A stretch of DNA of 64,000 nt, from contig VZRS01014451.1 in the NCBI GenBank assembly GCA_013398055.1, positions 93,007 through 157,006 on the forward strand, in the 5' to 3' direction. The stretch is from Ifrita kowaldi (lineage: Eukaryota > Chordata > Aves > Passeriformes > Cinclosomatidae). A model generated the notes under the pieces. It worked only from the letters and a program-made list of their open reading frames with translations, ran no database searches and was not told the origin of the DNA. The position numbers and the translations under genes were made by a program. Positions 22,541 to 34,504 of the stretch are shown piece after piece (within the stretch, counting starts at the first letter, position 1; each line of letters begins with the position of its first letter).

Positions 22541-23932
22541 TTATTTGTTATGTAGGTGGATTAAATTAGGTAACATGGCTGTGTCTGATAGCAGGTGTCT
22601 GAACTTGAGAATTCACCGGCTGTGCATCTCTAATGCACAGTGTTGGGACCCTATACAGAGCATTGCATTTCTTTTCCCACAGGTTGTCTCAGTGGTATAT
22701 AAAAGTGTTTTGAACCACAGTTTTCCTTGGGCATTATACTAGGAAATGCTATTAACTTCGGGTAGGAATTAAATAATTTATTGGTCTGCATTTTTGGGAA
22801 TTTCTGATGTCCTAGGACATATTCATTAGGTGTTAAGTGCAAGTTTTAGTTGAACTTAAGATAAACCTCTCACAACTTATTTTACATCTTTTCTTTTTTC
22901 AGGACTTCATGCAGGATTTCTGCTCAAGCATTGTATGTTTTACAGGGAAATGTATTATTAGATTTATATTAACATATAGTAAAATAAATACATAGTCAAA
23001 ATAGTATTCTGTTGCTTTCTCTAAACTGAACTTATCTGCTGAAAAATGCAACTTAAGAAAGCAAAGGAAGTTGCACAGCAAGGATAAGCTCGTACTCTGC
23101 AGGAGTTGAACACTCTTGCTCTGTTTTGCCATTTGTCTCCCAACTATATAAAGGTGTACTTTAAACATGAGTGGTCTTGCTCAATTAAGCAAAAAGTTAA
23201 AATTCTGTAGATTTAGATGGTCAAAGTACACTTTTAACAGCATTTTTTCCCCAGCTGTCTTTTGGAACTCTGCAAATCTCAAGATTAGCATCTGAGAGTT
23301 CAATTCCAGTGGAGGCCAGACTTGCTTACCTTGGAGTGTTCTGGCACCCACAGTATAACTGTGAAGTACAAAGGCTGAACAGGGACTTGCTTTAAAAACC
23401 TTCCCTGCAGCAAATTCCACTTGGCATATATTGCAAGTAAAATATGAACCCTTCTAAATAATCTTCAGTGTGTTCATGTGCTCTATATTTGGCTTCAGAA
23501 CCAGGAGAACTCATTTATATAAAAAGAACAAAGCGTAGCCAGAATATTTTTATTCCCATTTTGCTTTGCTGAAGTTCACAGCTATGTAGATTGAGGTAAA
23601 TTTAAAATAAGATGCATGAAAAATAGTTGTAGCTGTTCTTGTGCATTAGGTCATTTCCATAATACTTGTGCATTAGTTGTTTTTTTAGGTTTTGTGTTCT
23701 GGTTTGAGTTTTGTTTTTTTTTTCTAATGCAAGGAAGAGGTAAATGATCCTACTACAGAACTGGAACAAGAAAGGGAGTTTGCCATGAGGAACCTGAAAT
23801 CAGCAGACAAGAATGCTTGGAGACAAAACCAGAGAAATGGCAAGAGATCATAGAACTTGACCTGCTGTCTAGGAAGCCTAGAGATGGACTGTGCATTGAC
23901 TAAACTATTTGCCAAGCATTTCCTTTTTTTTT

Positions 23933-23968
23933 NNNNNNNNNNNNNNNNNNNNNNNNNNNNNNNNNNNN
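23933..23968. other. Assembly gap, 36 Ns
   Basis: A run of N flanked by T-runs on both sides, so a poly-T or longer simple repeat probably lies in the gap. Confidence 0.99.
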
Positions 23969-26900
23969 TTGTGAATAATCCAGGGCCAGTTGTTTGCAAA
24001 TAAAATAACAATTGCAACCACTTTTAGGCTAGGAGAGCAGAAGACAGTGCTTGGAGAACTGGGTTTCTGCTTTCTTTACGTGTAATGCTTTGCAAGCCTT
24101 CCTTTTTGGGGGGTTCTAAACAGAGTTGGCTGATGTTGTTTTCCTTCTGGCATGTTCCTTCTGACATTGCTGTGTATGAGCACTTTAATAAATGAGTAGG
24201 AAGGCTGTGTAATTTGTTATGTAATGCTACTGAAATACTTTGTAACTTTCTACCAAAATATTTCTCTGTCAATTCTTATCAGGCTTCTCTCTCTGCTTTG
24301 TTTGCATGCAAGACAAACTTTTGGGATCATGTGTTTGTTTTCTTCCTGGATCTTTGTTTTAAGATACCGTAGCAGATAACACAGCAGACTGTGCCCATGA
24401 AATGAACTTGAAGTAGCAGCTGCAGACTCTTCAACTCGAGAGACTTTAACTTCAGTCACAGTAGATCTGTGAGACCTTTTGCTGAAGTTCTTCCAAAGGC
24501 TATTTGCCTGCTTCACGCAGAGATTTTTTTTTTTCTTTAAAAGCCAGTTGAGTTGTCCTTGCTCATAATATACTATTAGCCTAAGAACTGCAAGTTTTAG
24601 GGGTTTGCAATTGAATTAATCAGTGGAAGTGTATCGAGATAGCCAACTGTCTTATTTCAAGACTTGTATTTATGCTTGTAGCATTCTTAGCTTTAAAAAA
24701 CCAGACCTGCAATACAAGCAATGAGGCTTAGTTTCTTTCAGTTTGTGTTCTGAAGTGTGGTGATGGAATTCAAGTGTTTTAAATACGTGCCACATCTGTC
24801 TATGCAGTGTAACTATTTAAGACTTTCTTTTCAGAAGACAGAGTTTTTCAGGACTGTAATGATTGTCCAGCAGCTTTTACATGGCTTGTTGTTGTGTAAA
24901 CTTGCATTTAGGCACTTGCTGCTTAATAATCTAAAACTATGACTATGTAGGATTCATTAAAGCTGATCAGCTATTTGATAGTCCAACTGTTTTATCACAA
25001 TTGCATTCTTTGACATATATGTACCAGAGAAAAAAACCCAGAATATATAAGTTGAGATTGCATTAAATAATGTGGTAGAGCCTACAAAGGTCTTTAGAAG
25101 GGCAAGAATGACATGTCTAGCCATGCAAAGACTGCCACGAAATGAGAAATTTACCAGATGGATCTGGAAAAAGGTAACTGGTGGGTGATTTTTTTTTGTA
25201 TGTAAACTCTCAAACATTGTGGAGAGAGAAACAGGGAACTGATATCCAGTCTCTTTCACAGAATGTGAAGTCAGGGAATAAAACCAGTGATCATTCTTTA
25301 GCAGCAGGTTGAAGATAAATGACAGTATTTCCTGATGCAGCATGTGAGTAAATCATGCACTTTACAGCCCCAGAAGTCTGTGCAGTCAGTAAATGGGTTT
25401 GAGCAGGTTTGAAATGAGAAATTGATGAAGAAAGCTTCACAATGCACCCAAAGCATCTGGCTTAGAAAGTTCCTAAACTCCAAGTGCTTGAACTCTGGGA
25501 AGCCACAGTAAAGAATTGACCACTTTGTACTTCCTTGCTTCTTATGTGTCTCCCAGGCATGTACTCATAGCTGGAATACCAGCCTAGGTTGACCTTTATC
25601 TAGCTCATTATCTGTTAAAAAAAACTTAAATGAACTGTTAAGAGACCCGGGAAACTGCTTTCCATTATTGCTAGTGTAAAACTTTCTTCGAATTTAAAAG
25701 AAACTCCTTTGTTAATTTAGTTATTTAGAATTAATGTTTGCCAGCTTTACAGAAGAGAGGCAGTTTGGAGATGTTTTTTGGATTGCTGTGGCATAGCTGT
25801 TTATATTTTCATAACACTGCACCTGTATTCCATACACCACTGTTTTTTCTTAAGCATCTATTAAAGACAGGTTTGGACAGAAAAAATACTGGTTTGTAGA
25901 CCTGCTTTTGTCAAATGAGTTATATCCAGTAGTGAGGATGGACTTTGAACTGTTGCATTTATCTCTAAGATACGTTCTCATGGCGGGCAGTAGGCATTTC
26001 AGACTGGGGTTTAACCTCCATCTCTTTCCTCTTTGGTCTTAAGGCAACCTTGGTAGATCCAGTATGGCTGTGCCTAAGTTGATAACACTGTAGTGAGAAA
26101 GATTTAGGTCTTGTGGAATTTTTTGTGTCAAGCAATCAATAATAATTATCCATAGCGATGGAAACCACTATATATAAAATGATTCGGGTGCAGGATTTGG
26201 GCACATGGGTCTTGTGAAGCTGTCCTAAAGGCTCATCTGGCTTTGTGTGGTTTTCAGGGATCTTGGTTTTGCCAGAAAAGTTTCTTACAGTTTTTTTTTC
26301 TGTGAAGGCCTGGAGTCACTCTTGCTGCTGGGCACTTATTGTGTACCTTGTGCCCAAGTTAATCTGTCAATAATAGTTGGAGTTTTCTTTCCATTCGGTT
26401 TCCTGGGATTTTTCATGTTCAATTTAGACTTTCTGATGGTTACATTTGCCTCAAAATACAGCAATTCTAAGTTCCAGGCATCTCTGCCCTCAAGTTACTG
26501 AAGTTGTCTTCTTTTCAAGAAGAACATGGGGCCTGGCTAAAAGTCTCTTAAAAATCAGTGGGTGCCTTTCCACTGACTTACCTGAACTTTACTACTTGAA
26601 AAATTTTAAACAAACCCAAACAACCTACATCCAGGCCAAACTGCTTCCTTTGAAGTTTATAGCAAACTTGTCTGCTAACTACTCTAGAGTTAGTAGTCAA
26701 TATTTCTTGTCGTTTGGTTCCATTTGGCACATAATGTAACACATGGCCAGTGATCTCAGTAAACATGAGGGTCCAGGTAGATAAAGCATTGTGTTTGGGG
26801 TGTCTTTCCATACCAGTTCATAACAGTCAAGGTGATTTGAATGTCTTGCACTGAGATTACTGAAAGGTGACCTTTCTGTAGGATAACAGCAAGTTCAGTG

Positions 26901-29900
26901 GTCTGCAAACACAAGTTCCGGCAGGTCTTTTCAGGAAGTTGTTTGATAGGTTTTCTAGGTAAGAGGTAGGAGCTGTTAAGTTTGGGAATAAGAGATGAAG
27001 TTGGTGATAGTGGTTGATTTGTGTTTAAGTTATGTACATAAAGACTTTTGTGCCGAAGTACATAAATAATGACTAAAAATAATATTCTGGTGAAGTAATG
27101 GCGCTGGTGGACAGAGCAGTGGTGGAGGAGGAAAGCTTTCTACTGTTTTCCAAGTATGTTAAACAGCTGTTAATAAAACTGAGTTTTCATATCTGTGCAG
27201 AGATGCAAATCCTGTTTCTCATGCTAATATTTTACTCATTTTGTTGTTCCACTGAGATCAACGCCATCTGTAACAAAAATGTTTTAATTGAGGTAATGGT
27301 ATATTATTTTCTTCTGTTCTTCTCTACAGTAGATGTGAAAATGCAGGCAGTTACTGTAGAACCAATAATACATCTGCTGTGGTGAAACATTTAGCTGATT
27401 GTTCTCGTAAACTTAACATATTTGGTTTGTAGAGGTAATTTCTGGTAATACTGGGTGATTTCTCTAAGAAATGAGGAAGGATGATTAATATTACTTTTAA
27501 TTACACATGTATTCTAGGTTTCTTTTTTTTTTTTTAGCAAATGTGACTTGGAGGTTTTGACATGCGTGACAGTTTAGAAACGTCTCAGACTTGATTAAAA
27601 AAATAGGTGCTACAAATGGCTAAATGCCTTTACTAAACACTAACAAGTTCTGAAGACTCATAGAGATCTTTGTATGTATAGGTTTGGAAATGTATTTACA
27701 ATCAAAACCTTGTTCTTAAATCTGTCGGTGTCATAAATATTTTGGGGTTTGAAGCCTACTTATGTAGAATCTTGTTTTCTGGGAGAGTCTTATGTCAGAA
27801 GTTTGCAGTTTTAAGTGATTATTAACCCCCTTCCTGAAATGTGTTTAAACTGCTGAGATTATTGTAATATCTTCATTTAGTCATGGTTTAATGTGTATTT
27901 ATTAAGTTGAAAGTCTCTGACCATTAAGACTGTGTACAGGCCCTAACTGAAATCAGCTGGAATCAGACTGAGGTAAAATATTACTCCTGTTCCAGAGCTA
28001 CTTACATCAACAAAATTAGCCCTGGCATTATTATTTGAGGCAGCATGCATCAGGTAATGTTGTTTTGGCCTGCCTATTTAAAGGTGTATCGCAGTCTAAA
28101 AGGTACCTGGCACCAAAGTATTACTACTCTATTACTGTGCTGAGGGGATTTAAAAAAATATATTCTAGCTGTAAATGTCTGCTGTGAAGATTTGATCCTC
28201 CTCCTGAAGGAGGAGAATGCCTGCTCAGGGGAGTACTGACACACTGTCTCTTAGATAATCCCAGTTGAAATAGCTACGGAAAACATTCATTAGAGTCATG
28301 TTAAATTTTCCCCAGAGGCTCTCCATCCTGCAGGATCCTGGCTGACCTTCTGGTTGATCTATGTTACGCTGCTTTGGTCCTTCTTGAAGGGGTAAAAGGA
28401 GCATGTGTTTGCTGCCCAGTTCCTTGTTCAGAGATTTGGTCAAAGTGGAAATGTGTTTGAATACTTCAAAGTTGTCATATATTGATTTGTGTGGGTGTAA
28501 ATGGCTAAAGAAGCAGCAGATTGGTTGGTAATTAGGACTCTAAAATCATCATTGTTCACTGGATGCTTGTTTTGGTAACTTGGATACAACTCCTGAATGG
28601 GCAATAAGAATCTCAGTTTGATATCTATTCAGTATGAAACTGGCTACTTAATTGCTTACCTTTCAAATAAGTCTAGAATCAGGTAAAGTGCAGTGCTCAG
28701 CATTTATTATTTTATCGACTCTAAGTCTGTTAAGCTAATGTTGAATGGTGATTCTCCCAGTGTAATTACTAATTAAGGACCTATTACCTCTATTGTATTA
28801 TAGGTGGACACAGTGTGTTTTTAATTCATTAGATGGGTGTGATGGATTGGTAATTTGTTTTGATTGTAGGCTATGAAAAATTTTTATGCTATTTCACTCT
28901 TTAAGAGAGCTTGGAAGGAAAATACCACAAAAAAAGGAGTTCCTTAAGTAAAATGCAGGGTGCACTTGTGGTATGAGATGCCTGCTGCTCATGGAAATGT
29001 GTCAATATCCATCTCACTTTCATGTATACTGGTGGACCTTTCTCTGTTTTGTGTTGATGCATCTCCTAACAAGTGTGTCTGCTTAAAAACCAAACCAAAA
29101 CCAGAAGAACAAGCAGCCAGACAAACTTCTGCCAGGAGTATTGATGAAGAAGATTCCATGAATTTGAGAAATTCTGTTATATTGGATCCTACTTCAGTCC
29201 ATGCATTTTGAGGAGTAGGTGTGCTTTGGAGACTGCGAGAGAATGTCAGCTACACCACGCTTGCAAGAAAAAGGCAGGAAGTAAATAGCAGTAGGAGGTA
29301 AAACTCCTTGATCAGGAATCAGATGCTAGTTCTTGAGTACACCAGGAAAGCCACAGGATGGAGCAGGGTGAGAGCATGTCTAAAAGCTCAAGTGAAATTC
29401 AGAAAATTGGATTATATGTAATCAGAGTGCTGCTGAGAGCAGAGGCCATCACAGGGAGCAGGCAAGGCTGAAATAAAACCGGGGAGCCTGGCTGGGAGGT
29501 TGGGCACTGAAGTCAGGAGTCAGCCAAGAGTGCACAAGCAGGGCGGGGGTGAGGTGAAGGACCAGGACTTGAGGAAAAACTTTGAGCACAGCCACGGGGA
29601 TCCCATATGCAGACCCAGCGCTGATGTCCCCCTGCAGGGAAAGTCACACAAGACAGAAAAACAACAGTTTGTTGCCTGAGCTGAATTGCTCTGGTTTTGT
29701 GGTCCTTTGGGCATGTTCCCTGCTAGAGGATGTGTAGGTGTTAAGGGGACTGCCAGTGGAATGATGGCAAATTTTGGGGTGGACTGGGGAACCTGCAAAA
29801 AAGCACAAGGTGGCTGCTAGGAGGCCAGAGGGGTTTTTTGTGCCACAAACATTTATGGCAGCTCTGGTTGAGAGAACAAGGGGGGAGGATGATTGAGGGC

Positions 29901-32900
29901 TGCCTTGGTCCTGCTCTTGTCAGCTTGGTGGTAATTCCTTGCATCCCTCTCTTCTTAAGTGAAGATTGCTGCCTGTTTGGGCATCACCTAGTAAGCTTTT
30001 CACACCCCTGTAGCATTTAGGTAAGTTAACCATTGTATATGAGTATCACAGTGATATTTTAGTTTTGTTTTTGTGGTTGGGATAATTTTCTGAGAAAATA
30101 GATATTCTTGGTGGATTCTGTCAGTTTTAACCTATTTGCATAGAAGAATGAAAAGCATAGTTTTTATTTAACATGAAGTTTTCTCTTAGGACACAAAATA
30201 TATTATGGGCAACACATCATAAATATAGATGAGTTCTGGATTCTGGCATTTAGTTTTTTTATAAACTGTAGTTTTGCTTTGAAGACACATGTGATTTGTT
30301 GTTGTTGTTCTTTTAATTTAATTTTATAACAATTTCAATGAATATCTGATTAGAAGTTGCATTTGCTCACCTAGAGGGACTGCTGAACTCTTTGAGCTAG
30401 AGCTATCAGGAGAGAGCACTGTGAATGGATTACCGTAAGATCCCTCCTCTTTTTCCAAATGAGATTATGTAGGAGGTTATTACATTAATTTAGCAAATGT
30501 AATAGTTTAATAGAAGAACTATATTCCATTGGAGTATGATGCACCTCCAGGCTACCTCATATAAATACTGTAATAAAAAATTCTCTGAGCACTGGCTAAA
30601 AAATAGATGTTGGAATTAATGAAACATAAGAAAAAAGACTTTCTGCAAATGTGTTGTGTTCAGTGGTAGAGGGAACCCAGTCCCCCAGACTGCCTGGAAG
30701 CTGCACAGCCTTCACTGGGAATGCTGTGCATGAGCTCTGCTGGAGCTGGCCTCGCTCTGTGGGTGACACCCAAACCTTGGCACGGGGGTAAAGGCAGGTT
30801 TGTTCTGGGACATACACGTGGATGTATCCTGAAGGAAGGCTTGTCTTCTAGTGTTATGTAAAATCGGTTGTATTTGTGTATGATTTGGAAATGCAAGTCA
30901 TGGTATTCACATAGCTTGTGAATTTCTTGCTCTGTGTTATGATTCACAGTGGCAGTTGCTCCCTAAAGCAATGCAGATTTTCAGTATAAACATAGTTTCT
31001 GCAGTCTGAAATCAGTGGCAATTTTCCCATTGCCATCAATAGAGGAGGGATTGGTTTGAACACAAATACCCAATCACTAAACCCTGTTATTTTACTTTAA
31101 AATTTTCTTTTTCAGACTCTTAAAACGTTGTTAATTTTGTTACACTGATTTTACTCTGAGCTAGGCTAGTTTGTTTGGCAGAACTGTAGGACTTTAAATA
31201 TCAGCTCTAATGCTGCTGAAGAATGAATTTTGGGGGATTGTTTCTAGATAAGTTTTTCTTATTAGAAGCACAAAAAAGACTGAGTTGTTATTAGAACTGA
31301 GAAAAAAATAGAGATGACTTAACTTGCAGCAAGTACATTTGTTTATTGTTTGCTTGGCAGTGCTGCTGTGGCATCTGTGTGCTGAATGTGGATTTACAAT
31401 GCTGTTCATATTCAATGCTTCTTTTTGCTACATCTTTATGGATGAGAGGGAGGTACCCTCATACATGGTAGTGGGATACACTACTGTGGTGGACAGAGCT
31501 AGTGCGTAGAAGTGACTAATTTCAATGGACTGATCCAAATCTCAGTTTGATCTGAAGCTCAAATTGGAGCCTATTTGTGGACTTCAGAATAGTCTCGTGG
31601 TACCCTTGGTTGCCAGGGAGGAGTGTTGTCTGCAGCAATACCTCCCAACTTTGAAGACTTGCTTGGGTTTTTTTTATAATTTTAACCATTTTAACTACTT
31701 TAATTATTTTATATTCCCATGCTGAGCATGGGTTATCTAGACCAGTCCAAGGACTGTGGTACCTTTCTGCAGAAGAAGCTGGGGTGCAGCAGTAGATGGA
31801 GGAGGATAAGTAAATTGTTTGGCTTGGGAGAGTGAAATGTGAGTGAGTTAAGCATCGTGCTTTGCCTAGGCTCAGTAGCTCTGCTGGGAGGGGCATGGGT
31901 GTGGGGAGCAGGTAAAGCTTAAGTGGTAGGAAAAAAGGTTGTTTTAATGAGCTGAGGTTAATATCCTCATTTGCATTGATCAGCGTAAAGACTGTAACAA
32001 TGTCCCATGAGCTGTGAAATGCTGACATACAAGCACTTGTGATAAAATCTTGTGACTTTGCCCAAAGAGCTCACCTTTCTGAGGGCTAATGGCCAGTATC
32101 ATGTTTAGATGTGAGCTGGTGCTGGATGGATGATGCCGTTCACCAAGAAGAGATGAGACTGAGAGGAACAGAGAGCATGTTAGGCGGGGCAATGCAGAGC
32201 AGAGAACTGAGATGTTGGGAAGCTACACCTTGTACCTGCCTGTGATGTCTGGGGAAGAGAGCAATTTTGTTCCTTTTGAAATTATCAAGACTTACATGCT
32301 GACAAGTAAAAAAACCCTGGAGCTTAAGAGTACACTCTTATCCTCTATAGCAGTACCTTGCCTTCCAAGTATGGAGGACCACACATTTTTCTTAGCTTAC
32401 AGAAGAAAATTGGCATAAAGCTGGTGCTTGACTTCCACATAGCCCTGCTCCGCAAAGAGGAAACTGTATCTTACTTGAGACCAGCTTTTAACTTCTCCAA
32501 TGATATACAGCCCTCAGCTTGAATAAACAGCTATATCCTACTGCAAGTGCATTTGGCATAGTTTTTAGAAATTTGAGGATTTGAAAGGAACAGTGTGGGC
32601 ACAGTGTTCTGTTCACCAGGAGAGGAAAGATCAGCTTTCTAACCTAAGAAGGCTGCAGCATTTTCTGTCTGGTTTGAACAGTTGTGAGGCAAAAGATATG
32701 ACCCTGCTGAAATGCACCATTGGTGGGGTATAGTCTAGAACTTTATCTTTCATTTGAAATGGCATTTAGTTTGTTTACTTATCTGTACACCTACTCAAGG
32801 ATTGCAGAATGTCTCTAGCTTGTGTTGTGGCATATTGCAGCCAGGAGCACATATTGCACAGCTCTCCAAATTCTACTCAAGGAAAACACTGAAGTGTTGG

Positions 32901-33408
32901 TGTCTGGATATCTGTATGTTCTAAAGAACGTAGTTCCCACTTGCTAAGCTTGTTATCTTCCCCTTCATCTATGTATATAAGTATTGTATATACTTTGCAT
33001 GATAATAGAAATTCACAGAATGTGCTAAATTGACCTTTTATGCACTAAATTTTGCAATATTGCATAATTTTAGTAGTGGGAAATTATAGTTTTTTCCTTG
33101 CATGAATCCAAGAACTGAACATGGTGGTTATTGGAAGATACAACTTCTTTTCAAAAAGGCTATTTTTATTCAGTATTGCAGCAGAAGTATATGAATAAGA
33201 AGGTCAAGTATGGTTTACACTTGCATATATTGGAAATATTTCTTTCCATCTCCTGCTCTTTTTGGTATACTGTAAATACAAGTTGGAATGGCTTATTTGA
33301 CGGGTTTTTATTTAAAAAAAATTGTGTATGGGCAAGTATCAAGTTTTGAGCTGATGGTCATCAGGAGGTAGCTAAAACTAAAGCTGGTGCTAGAGTGCCT
33401 ATATAGTG

Positions 33409-33475
33409 ATTTGCATTAGTTCCTAATTAAAACAAGTTCCTGTGCAAACAATGGCCACAGGCTCATTTCCTGTAA
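33409..33475. promoter_or_regulatory. Octamer / homeodomain / SOX motif cluster, candidate enhancer
   Basis: Within 46 bases lie ATTTGCAT (POU octamer, 33409-33416), TAATTA (homeodomain core, 33424-33429) and ACAATGG (SOX, 33448-33454), followed by an ETS-like TTTCCTG. Such combinations mark many developmental enhancers, but each word is short and chance cannot be excluded. Confidence 0.25.
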
Positions 33476-34011
33476 GACAGAGATGAAAATAAGAATGAGA
33501 ACAACTAGAGAATGCAGAAGAGCAAACATTGCATCCATAGAGTGATGTGTGTGCTGCAAAACTGGTGTGCTGACCTACAGCCTGAGTTGGTGGTTTCTGC
33601 AAAAAGCTGCTGGAGGAGGAAGAGAGGTGCAGACTTTTGTGCTGTTGTGGCTGACTGAGATACAGAGCACTCCTTGTCCCAACAGAATTGCTTGAACAGA
33701 GGTGTTGCAGGCCAGAGATTTTGTGTGTTCTTCAGGCCTGTTACACCAAAGTAGGATTTGATCTGTACAGTACTTACGTAGAAAAGACTAATCAGGAACC
33801 TTTGGTAAAACTCTGGTATCCCAAATGAATGTTATCTTTATGAGTGCTGAACAGTGGTAGTTAGAAATGAATGCCATCTTTCAGAGTAGGACCAGTGAAT
33901 GCCCCCCAGTGGAAAAATACCAGTTATTTGCAGTTTGGGCAGGGGAAATTGTTCTTTGATCTTCCTGGCTGTGTATGTAAAAGGTCAGCTATACTGTTGA
34001 ATTAATAAAAT

Positions 34012-34074
34012 AGTTTGTGTTGGTTTGGGTTTTTTTGTTGTTTGTGTTTGTTTTGGGTTGGGGTTTTTTTTGTG
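34012..34074 (+). repeat. GT-rich simple tract
   Basis: T runs broken by G, GG, GGG and GGGG on the plus strand; low complexity and potentially G-quadruplex forming. Confidence 0.8.
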
Positions 34075-34235
34075 GCTGATTGTCATGCCTACCTGTATTT
34101 TTAGTGGTTGTTCAAAATGCATTTTCTCTTCATGAACTTTGTATATTTCTAATTAGGGTTTGATATCTGAATGCATGGGGAGCATTTGGGTGTAACATTG
34201 CATTGCCCCTTTGGGTTTATTATGCTCCAGTAAAG

Positions 34236-34257
34236 TAATTAATGGATCAATGCAAAT
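34236..34257. promoter_or_regulatory. TAATTA plus perfect octamer, candidate regulatory site
   Basis: TAATTA at 34236-34241 and ATGCAAAT at 34250-34257, spaced by 8 bases, inside an AT-rich block. Function not shown. Confidence 0.25.
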
Positions 34258-34443
34258 ATGAAATTAAATTATATGAAAGAGTAATGTTGTAGAAAAGATG
34301 TAAATATGCTGTGTGTTTGTATAACTTGATATCATCAGTTGCTTCTCAGGTGACTTGCATACTCATTAATCTCTACACCAGATTTCGTTGAGGTACAAAA
34401 CTTGAAGATTTCCTCTCTCTTTCATGTTTTTGAAAATACAATA

Positions 34444-34504
34444 GGTTTTGTTTGTTTCATTTGGTTTGGTGGTTTGTTTGTTTGTTTGGTTTGGGGTTTT
34501 TTTT
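34444..34504 (+). repeat. GT-rich simple tract with GTTT units
   Basis: Includes TTTG tetranucleotide repeats (GTTTGTTTGTTTG) and a terminal GGGG-T8 run. About 400 bases from the tract at 34012. Confidence 0.8.

Noticed and set aside
28198..28215. Perfect 8-base inverted repeat CTCCTCCT-GA-AGGAGGAG
   Set aside because: A two-base loop makes a poor hairpin, there is no adjacent gene end, and words of this length occur by chance.
31522..32028. 168-codon minus-strand reading frame, the longest in the PLCL1 intron
   Set aside because: Low-complexity Leu/Ser/Pro/Lys mix, no domain or family resemblance, no flanking splice or promoter signals; an expected chance frame in 43 kb.
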